Source: an uncultured Dialister sp. (lineage in GTDB: Bacteria; Bacillota; Negativicutes; Veillonellales; Dialisteraceae). Taken from it: DNA of 12,142 bases. A program made the translations under genes and the position numbers. The notes under the pieces were generated by a model. It was given only the letters and a program-made list of their open reading frames with translations. It had not been told where the DNA came from and made no database searches. The stretch lies in contig UQQQ01000058.1 of assembly GCA_900543165.1 (NCBI GenBank), positions 1 through 12,142 of the forward strand. Direction: 5' to 3'. Of this stretch, positions 8,228-12,142 are shown piece after piece. The stretch's first letter is position 1. Each line of letters starts with the position of its first letter.

Positions 8228-8604
8228 AGAAACGAATCACCGGTTCTACAGCTATCGCATGAAACGGCAGGGACGGAGCTGGTCCAGCGAAGGAATGGAG
8301 TACATGGTCTGGGTACTGACCGCCCGGAAGAATAAGACGCTTAGGCAAGCCCTCTTGTACCATGCTAATGGGAAGAACTACAAAAAGATGGATAGAGCCA
8401 TGCACAAAGCCGTGGTGCAGGCAGAGCGCAGAATGAGAAACTATAGGCCAGGATGCCTGGAAGGGCGTATAGGCGTTTATGGAACTTCTTCTTCCCCCAT
8501 GGGAAGACTTGCCAGAGCGATACAGAAATACGGATTAAACCGAAGCCACGGAGATAATAATTATCGACAGTCAAATGAATGACCGAGGAAAACTTGACAC
8601 TTAC
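8228..8604 (+). mobile_element. ISLre2-type IS fragment, copy 2 (3' end)
   Basis: Direct repeat of 4886-5262 at a constant offset of 3342 bases. Mismatches cluster at the 3' end: the GT/CG pair in the RAIQK region, one at 5217/8559 (GATAG versus GATAA), and two in the final AATGGATTA/AATGAATGA stretch. Together the two copies bracket the autotransporter gene. Homologous recombination between them would delete one 3342-bp unit and leave one copy. The right end lies 17 bases before the -35 of the trp promoter. Confidence 0.8.
8229..8582 (+). pseudogene. Truncated ISLre2/UPF0236-like transposase C-terminus, copy 2
   Basis: Same frame as copy 1, beginning ETNHRFYSYRMKRQGRSWS, but it reads on through RAIQKYGLNRSHGDNNYRQSNE to TGA at 8580-8582. 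This is probably the ancestral C-terminus, since copy 1 differs by a stop-creating substitution. The N-terminal three quarters of a normal transposase are absent, and the frame has no credible start or ribosome binding site of its own. Not expected to be functional. Confidence 0.7.
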
Positions 8605-8621
8605 GCTCATCAATATCCCTC

Positions 8622-8650
8622 TTGACAGAAATGCCAAGGGAGATTATGAT
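8622..8650 (+). promoter_or_regulatory. trp operon promoter
   Basis: TTGACA at 8622-8627 and TATGAT at 8645-8650 are separated by 17 bases: a consensus -35, ideal spacing and a near-consensus -10. Transcription should start near 8657, directly ahead of the T-box stem I. It is the best sigma-A-type promoter in the window. Confidence 0.85.
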
Positions 8651-8656
8651 TACATC

Positions 8657-8932
8657 AACAACATAAACAAACCGTTGAAGCGGAGATAAAAACAGTACGT
8701 GCACTTACAGGGAGTCGGGGCAATGAGAAGCCGGCAGAACGCAGATTGTTAAATGGACCGCTGAGGGCGCAGTGAAAAGGGAGACCCCAGTAGCTTGCGA
8801 CGTAGGGCATACGTCAGTTGCCGGAGATATGTTGGTATCTCGCTAAGAGCAGGGGTCATACCCTGAAGCAAGGTGGCACCGCGGAATAGTATCCGTCCTT
8901 GACAAGTATTTGTCAGGGACGGATTTTTTATT
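8657..8932 (+). promoter_or_regulatory. Tryptophan T-box leader (tRNA-Trp sensing)
   Basis: A T-box riboswitch that lets transcription continue into the trp genes when uncharged tRNA-Trp binds. The conserved T-box AAGGTGGCACCGCGG is at 8870-8884. Its UGGC bulge would pair with the tRNA end GCCA, fitting the G discriminator base of bacterial tRNA-Trp. Stem I closes with AGCGG (8679-8683) and CCGCT (8758-8762). The specifier triplet is TGG at 8754-8756, followed by the usual A. AACAGT/ATTGTT (8691-8696 with 8745-8750) continues the helix, and AGGGAG with AGAAG in the distal part resembles the AG bulge and distal loop. Further stems: GACGTA/TACGTC (8799-8804, 8810-8815), GAGATA/TATCTC (8824-8829, 8836-8841), and GACCCC/GGGGTC (8783-8788, 8852-8857) enclosing both. 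The antiterminator would pair AAGG and GCGG with CCG and CCTT of the terminator's 5' arm. Confidence 0.95.
8892..8932 (+). terminator. T-box regulated intrinsic terminator
   Basis: TCCGTCCTTGACA (8892-8904) pairs with TGTCAGGGACGGA (8911-8923): 13 pairs with one G-U, a 6-base loop, then TTTTTTATTT. Its 5' arm overlaps the sequence needed for the antiterminator, as expected of a T-box switch. Confidence 0.95.
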
Positions 8933-8983
8933 TCTCCCTGGGAAGGAGCGGCGTATGAATACGATTCGTCGATGGTTTGGAAA

Positions 8984-9074
8984 GTGACTGGTGACTTGCA
9001 TACCACTTTGGGGGATCACCTAATGAATAATTGCGGCGAAGCCGCCACCACAACCTTGAACCTTGAACCTTGAA
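8984..9074 (+). repeat. Intergenic repeat, copy A (T-box to trpD spacer)
   Basis: The spacer between the T-box terminator and trpD has no gene. Positions 8984-9020 (GTGACTGGTGACTTGCATAC and on to ATCACC) match 10166-10202 after trpD closely. Positions 9033-9055, containing the hairpin GCGGC-GAA-GCCGC, are identical to 10603-10625 before trpC. Three tandem CCTTGAA heptads follow at 9054-9074. Being inside the transcribed leader, these repeats lie in the 5' untranslated part of trpD mRNA. Confidence 0.75.
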
Positions 9075-9101
9075 TCCTAACTAGAAACGGAAGCCCCAAT
9101 C

Positions 9102-10124
9102 ATGATTAAAGAAGCGATCCAGAAAATTGTACGAAAAGGCGATCTCACGTATGAAGAAGCCTACACCGTGATGAATGAGATCATGGACGGCAAGACCACG
9201 CCGACACAGAATGCGGCCTTTCTCGCAGCGCTCTCGACGAAGAGCACGCGGGCAGAGACGATCGATGAGATCTCCGGCTGCGCAGAAGCGATGAGAGAGC
9301 ATGCGACGCCAGTCCCGCATCCGGGCATGAAAGTCTTGGAAATCGTCGGTACCGGCGGTGATGGCTCGAACAGTTTCAATATTTCCACCACCGCCGCCTT
9401 TGTCATCGCAGCGGCGGGCGTGAAGGTCGCCAAGCACGGCAACCGCGCGGCATCCTCGAAGTCCGGCACGGCGGATGTGCAGGAAGCCCTCGGCGCGAAC
9501 ATCTCGCAGAATCCGAAGAAAGCGCTCGAGATGCTGGAAAAGGTCGGCTTCTGCTTCCTTTTCGCACAGATATATCACGCAGCGATGAAGTATGTCGGCG
9601 GCATCCGGAAGGAGCTGGGTTTCCGCACCGTGTTCAATATCCTGGGCCCCTTGACGAATCCGGCGAATCCAGACTATTTCCTCCTTGGCGTCTATGATGG
9701 CTACTTGGTAGAGCCGGTCGCCAAGGTCTTGGACAAGCTCGGCGTGAGGAATGCGCTCGTCGTCTACGGCGAAGACCACTTGGATGAGGTCTCACCTTCT
9801 GCGCCGACGCTGGTCTGCGAGCTGAAGGATGGCTATTACCGCACGATGACCATCTGCCCGGAGGACTTCGGCCTCACGCGGGGCAAGAAGGAGGAACTCG
9901 TCGGTGGTACGGCCTCTGAAAATGCGGAGATCACCAAGGGCATCCTGACCGGGAAGCTCCGGGGGACGAAGAGAAATGCAGTGCTCATGAATGCCGGTCT
10001 TGCTCTCTACGCAGCCAAAGCGGTCCCCACCATGCAGGAGGGCATCGCAAAGGCGGCCGAGATGATCGATAGCGGAAAAGCGTATGAGAAACTCGAGGAA
10101 TACGTCAAGGTGTCAAATCAGTGA
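9102..10124 (+). CDS. trpD: Anthranilate phosphoribosyltransferase TrpD
   Basis: Transfers the phosphoribosyl group of PRPP to anthranilate, the second step from chorismate to tryptophan, in the cytosol. At 340 residues it is full length. An N-terminal helical domain spans about 1-75. The PRPP-binding glycine loop GTGGDGSNSFNIST is at 83-96 and KHGNRAASSKSGTAD at 111-125. The signature GFRTVFNILGPLTNP is near 173-187, and the Mg-coordinating acidic pair Asp228-Glu229 lies in LDEVSP. It stands alone; it is not fused to a TrpG glutaminase. The start has only a weak GGAAG at 9089-9093, 8 bases upstream, but the N-terminus aligns with the family. It is the first gene after the T-box; trpE and trpG are absent here, so anthranilate must be made by genes elsewhere or be taken up (inference). 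Confidence 0.97.
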   Translation: MIKEAIQKIVRKGDLTYEEAYTVMNEIMDGKTTPTQNAAFLAALSTKSTRAETIDEISGCAEAMREHATPVPHPGMKVLEIVGTGGDGSNSFNISTTAAFVIAAAGVKVAKHGNRAASSKSGTADVQEALGANISQNPKKALEMLEKVGFCFLFAQIYHAAMKYVGGIRKELGFRTVFNILGPLTNPANPDYFLLGVYDGYLVEPVAKVLDKLGVRNALVVYGEDHLDEVSPSAPTLVCELKDGYYRTMTICPEDFGLTRGKKEELVGGTASENAEITKGILTGKLRGTKRNAVLMNAGLALYAAKAVPTMQEGIAKAAEMIDSGKAYEKLEEYVKVSNQ

Positions 10125-10240
10125 CTGGTGACTGGGGATGAGCGGCTAGGGATGAGGAGCCTCAAGTGGCTGGTGACTTGCATACTACTTTCGGGCATCG
10201 CCTTTTATAAAAATCGACGCAAAGCGTCGTTCTTCCTGAG
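10121..10240 (+). repeat. Intergenic repeat, copy B (after trpD)
   Basis: The repeat begins over the trpD stop codon with GTGACTGGTGACTGGGGATG. Segment 10132-10202 aligns with 11512-11588 after trpC: both have GGGATNAG and GGCTAGGGAT units, GGAGCCTC, GTGACTG-type heptads, then CTTTCG(G/A)GCATCGCC. Copy C has one more GTGACTG unit. A small hairpin CGACGC-AAA-GCGTCG follows at 10215-10229 with TTCTT after it; it is too weak to call a terminator. Confidence 0.75.
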
Positions 10241-10467
10241 CCTTCCCCGCATGGGCAATGCTATTAAGTTAAGGAAAATGTTAGCGCCGTAACGACTTGC
10301 TTCCCCCTTCGGGGGAAGTGCCGAAGGCAATAGGGGCATGCCAGCGGCCATCGAACAATGTTGGATATACCGTAGTGCTGCCTCCTCAGCCCTCCGGGCA
10401 GCTCCCCCGATGGGGAGCCAAGAATGATCTGCCGCTTAACTTAATAGCATTACTCGCATGGGGAAGG
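10241..10467. repeat. 227-bp MITE-like element with long inverted termini
   Basis: The ends are 33-base inverted repeats: CCTTCCCC (10241-10248) with GGGGAAGG (10460-10467), and AATGCTATTAAGTTAAG (10257-10273) with its perfect complement (10435-10451). Between the two paired blocks each arm has 8 bases that do not match. The interior of 161 bases holds two GC hairpins, CTTCCCCC-TTC-GGGGGAAG (10300-10318) and GCTCCCC-CGAT-GGGGAGC (10401-10418). An open frame of 72 codons overlaps it (10297-10515) but is rich in Pro and Gly from these hairpins, and I do not accept it. No target duplication is visible. Confidence 0.7.
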
Positions 10468-10602
10468 GGGACCGCGTCAGCGGCGCTCGGGTACTGCCGT
10501 AAATCGTCTGCTTGAAACGCATTTCCCCTCTCTTTCATACCGCCGGTGCCCTATTCGCCCCTTTGGGGCACCTTTCCCTCGAGGGGAAGGCTATTCATAC
10601 TC
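10468..10602. other. Palindrome-rich noncoding stretch before trpC
   Basis: No gene seen. GGTGCCC (10545-10551) pairs with GGGCACC (10566-10572), and 10571-10590 (CCTTTCCCTCGAGGGGAAGG) is a near-perfect 20-base palindrome centred on CTCGAG. CCGC-GTCA-GCGG lies near 10472. These resemble the GC hairpins inside the adjacent 227-bp element and may belong to the same repeat family. Confidence 0.5.
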
Positions 10603-10633
10603 GCGGCGAAGCCGCCACCACAACCCCGAACCC
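10603..10633 (+). repeat. Intergenic repeat 3' block before trpC
   Basis: Starts with the hairpin GCGGC-GAA-GCCGC and continues with CACCACAACC; 23 bases are identical to 9033-9055. It then runs into CCCCGAACCC, the heptad seen at 53-66. In both spacers this block lies on the 3' side, 40-60 bases before the next start codon. Confidence 0.75.
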
Positions 10634-10685
10634 TATCCCGTTTGAATGATATTTGATTCTACCGATAAACGGAGTAATGATTTCC

Positions 10686-11474
10686 ATGATACTAGACGAC
10701 ATTGCTGCCGAGACCAGGCGGCGGATCGAGCGGCTGAAAGCGGACGGCTACTATGGACGTCTGGATGAAGAAATGAAGCACTTCACGCCGCGGACGGATG
10801 ATCTGTTTTACAAGAATCTGGCAAGTGACGGGCTCTCCCTCATCTGCGAGCTCAAGAAAGCGTCTCCTTCGAAGGGGACGATCAGCGAGGACTTCCCCTT
10901 TGCGGCGATCGCAAAAGAGTATGAAGCGGCGGGGGCTTCAGCAATCTCCTGCCTGACAGAGCCGAAATGGTTCAAAGGCGATATCGCTTACCTGAAGAAG
11001 GTGGCGCAGGAGGTGAAGATCCCCGTGCTCCGCAAGGACTTCATCATTGACCGCTGCCAAATCGAAGAGGCGGCGCTCGCAGGGGCTTCGGCCATCCTCC
11101 TTATCGCAGCCATTCTCTCCGATGAGGAGGTCAGAGAGTTTCTCTCCTACGCTAGGAGCCTTGGCCTTGGCGTCCTGGCAGAAGCACATGATGAGAAGGA
11201 AATGGAGCGGATGCTTGGCGCAGGGGCCCGCATCGTCGGCGTGAATAACCGCGATCTTCGCGATTTCACCATCCATCTGGAAAATACCGAGCATCTGGCA
11301 AGGCTCGTGCCCAAGGACCGTATCCTTGTCTCGGAAAGCGGCATGATGTCAGAGGCGATCGTGAAACAGATGCGAGAGGCCGGCGCCGACGCCATCCTCA
11401 TCGGCGAGATGCTGATGAGAGCGGGGGAGAGAAGAGGAAATGTGATCCGAACATTGAGGGAAGAGAATCAATAG
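10686..11474 (+). CDS. trpC: Indole-3-glycerol phosphate synthase TrpC
   Basis: Closes the ring of CdRP with loss of CO2 and water to give indole-3-glycerol phosphate. With ATG 10686 it has 262 residues, the usual size for a monofunctional (beta/alpha)8-barrel TrpC. Catalytic positions known for the family are all present: Glu55 and Lys57 in LICELKKASPSKG, Lys117 in VLRKDF, Glu166 in VLAEAHD, Asn187 in GVNNRDL, and the phosphate-binding SESG at 216-219 with a Gly-rich strand near 232-240. The frame is open from a TTG at 10653 and an ATG at 10677, but GGAG at 10671-10674 is only 2 bases from 10677 and 11 from 10686, and MILDDI is a typical TrpC beginning. It is not fused to TrpF, and no trpF follows. 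About 560 noncoding bases separate it from trpD. Confidence 0.96.
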   Translation: MILDDIAAETRRRIERLKADGYYGRLDEEMKHFTPRTDDLFYKNLASDGLSLICELKKASPSKGTISEDFPFAAIAKEYEAAGASAISCLTEPKWFKGDIAYLKKVAQEVKIPVLRKDFIIDRCQIEEAALAGASAILLIAAILSDEEVREFLSYARSLGLGVLAEAHDEKEMERMLGAGARIVGVNNRDLRDFTIHLENTEHLARLVPKDRILVSESGMMSEAIVKQMREAGADAILIGEMLMRAGERRGNVIRTLREENQ

Positions 11475-11762
11475 TGGGTTAACCCTGAAGTTTGAAAGCG
11501 GGGATGAGTAGCTGGGGATTAGTGGCTAGGGATTAGGAGCCTCGAGTGACTGGTGACTGGTGACTAAATGCCGCTTTCGAGCATCGCCACTATCTATACT
11601 CTGCGGTGCTTCCATATTTTTATGCGCCGCACCAGCACTCCTCACTCCTAACTGGCGAGCAAAGTTTTCATCCACAATCAGTGGACGAGCCGCACCAAGG
11701 GGCTAACCCTGAACCCATACAAACAACCAACAACGATCGATCAACAAAGCGAGGTACCAACT
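11475..11762 (+). repeat. trpC-trpB spacer with intergenic repeat copy C
   Basis: No gene seen. Segment 11497-11535 is made of degenerate 14-15-base units (GGGATGAGTAGCTG, GGGATTAGTGGCTA, GGGATTAGGAGCC), followed by GTGACTG heptads at 11547-11565 and CTTTCGAGCATCGCC ending at 11588; this matches copy B after trpD. TGCGGTGC (11602-11609) pairs with GCGCCGCA (11624-11631). The 3' end has CTAACCCTGAACCC (11703-11716), the same heptad as in front of ftsH. GAGG at 11751-11754 serves as the trpB ribosome binding site. Confidence 0.7.
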
Positions 11763-12142
11763 ATGAATACAAGATTTGGCGAATTTGGCGGACAGTACAT
11801 TCCGGAAGTCCTGATGAATGAAGTCCAGAGAGTACAGAAAGCATTCGAAGAATGCAAGAATGATAAAAGCTTCCAGGATGAGCTGCATGATCTCTATGTG
11901 AACTACACCGGTCGTCCGTCTATGCTCTATGAAGCATTGAACATGGAAAAGAACCTGGGCGGACCGCGCATTTTCCTGAAGCGTGAAGATCTGAATCACA
12001 CGGGCGCGCACAAGATCAATAACTGCATCGGGCAGGCGCTCCTGGCCAAGCGCATGGGCAAGACACGCATCATCGCAGAAACAGGCGCGGGACAGCACGG
12101 CGTGGCAGGCCGCACTATTGCCGCGCGTTTCTGCGCTCTCGC
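11763..12142 (+). CDS. trpB: Tryptophan synthase beta subunit TrpB (5' part)
   Basis: PLP enzyme that joins indole, channelled from TrpA, with L-serine to make tryptophan. The window ends after 126 codons, with the frame still open. The N-terminus MNTRFGEFGGQYIPEVLMNEV, the substrate segment YTGRPSMLYEA, and the PLP lysine Lys84 in HTGAHKINN are all diagnostic of classical TrpB1. GAGQHG near 108-113 is the serine carboxylate/indole loop. The start ATG has GAGG 8 bases upstream. After GQHGVA the sequence reads GRTIAARF where ATAT- or SAL-like residues are more familiar to me; this may be a lineage variant. trpA is expected downstream but is not visible. Confidence 0.95.
   Translation, partial: MNTRFGEFGGQYIPEVLMNEVQRVQKAFEECKNDKSFQDELHDLYVNYTGRPSMLYEALNMEKNLGGPRIFLKREDLNHTGAHKINNCIGQALLAKRMGKTRIIAETGAGQHGVAGRTIAARFCAL

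Noticed and set aside
4886..8604. An active composite transposon carrying the autotransporter
   Set aside because: Both flanking copies lack most of the transposase gene, no left IS end is present and no target duplication is visible, so present-day transposition is not supported.
9054..9074. Tandem CCTTGAA units as a CRISPR or coding repeat
   Set aside because: Units are only 7 bases without spacers and lie in a noncoding leader; they fit the intergenic heptad family instead.
10215..10230. CGACGC-AAA-GCGTCG hairpin as the terminator of trpD
   Set aside because: The stem is only 6 bp and is followed by TTCTTCC rather than a T tract; trpC and trpB downstream have no promoter I can see, so termination here is unlikely.
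10297..10515. 72-codon open frame between trpD and trpC
   Set aside because: It is read through GC hairpins and one arm of the inverted repeat element; Pro/Gly-rich, without a credible ribosome binding site or family.
10653..10685. TTG start at 10653 or ATG at 10677 for trpC
   Set aside because: TTG has no ribosome binding site, and the GGAG before 10677 is too close (2 bases). The ATG at 10686 gives the usual TrpC beginning.

Overview
The window looks like chromosomal DNA of a Negativicutes bacterium, that is, a Firmicutes relative with an outer membrane. A Dialister/Megasphaera-type Veillonellales member is my best guess, but I cannot prove the genus. Evidence: a classical autotransporter with a C-terminal beta-barrel ending in Phe needs an outer membrane, while the tryptophan T-box leader, Gram-positive-style Shine-Dalgarno sites and fused FeoA-FeoB point to the Firmicutes lineage. 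All genes I accept are on the + strand.

Layout: (1) 1-2150, ftsH, a membrane AAA+ zinc protease, with an extended -10 promoter, a TTG start behind a strong ribosome binding site, and its own intrinsic terminator. (2) 2151-4840, feoAB, a fused ferrous iron transporter, preceded by a spacer with several palindromes. (3) 4886-8604, an AT-rich island: one autotransporter adhesin-like gene between two directly repeated 377-bp fragments that look like the 3' end of an ISLre2-type (UPF0236) transposase gene. (4) 8622-12142, a tryptophan biosynthesis cluster: promoter, Trp-specific T-box leader with terminator, then trpD, trpC and the start of trpB (cut by the window end). There is no trpE/trpG upstream and no trpF between trpC and trpB.

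The trp genes share one pathway (TrpD makes phosphoribosyl anthranilate, TrpC makes indole-3-glycerol phosphate, TrpB condenses indole with serine) and are probably switched together by uncharged tRNA-Trp at the T-box. Yet they are separated by about 560 and 290 bases of noncoding DNA rather than being tightly packed. Those spacers, plus the one between T-box and trpD, are built from related repeat blocks: a 5' block rich in GTGACTG heptads, a 3' block with a small GC hairpin and CC(C/T)(C/T)GAA heptads, and in the trpD-trpC spacer a 227-bp element with 33-bp terminal inverted repeats. Weaker pieces of the same repeats occur upstream of ftsH and feoAB, so they appear to be a genome-wide intergenic repeat system.

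The observations I rate highest are the autotransporter island with its identically truncated flanking IS fragments, and the modular heptad-based intergenic repeats inside the trp cluster. I saw no CRISPR array, tRNA, rRNA, or convincing minus-strand gene.
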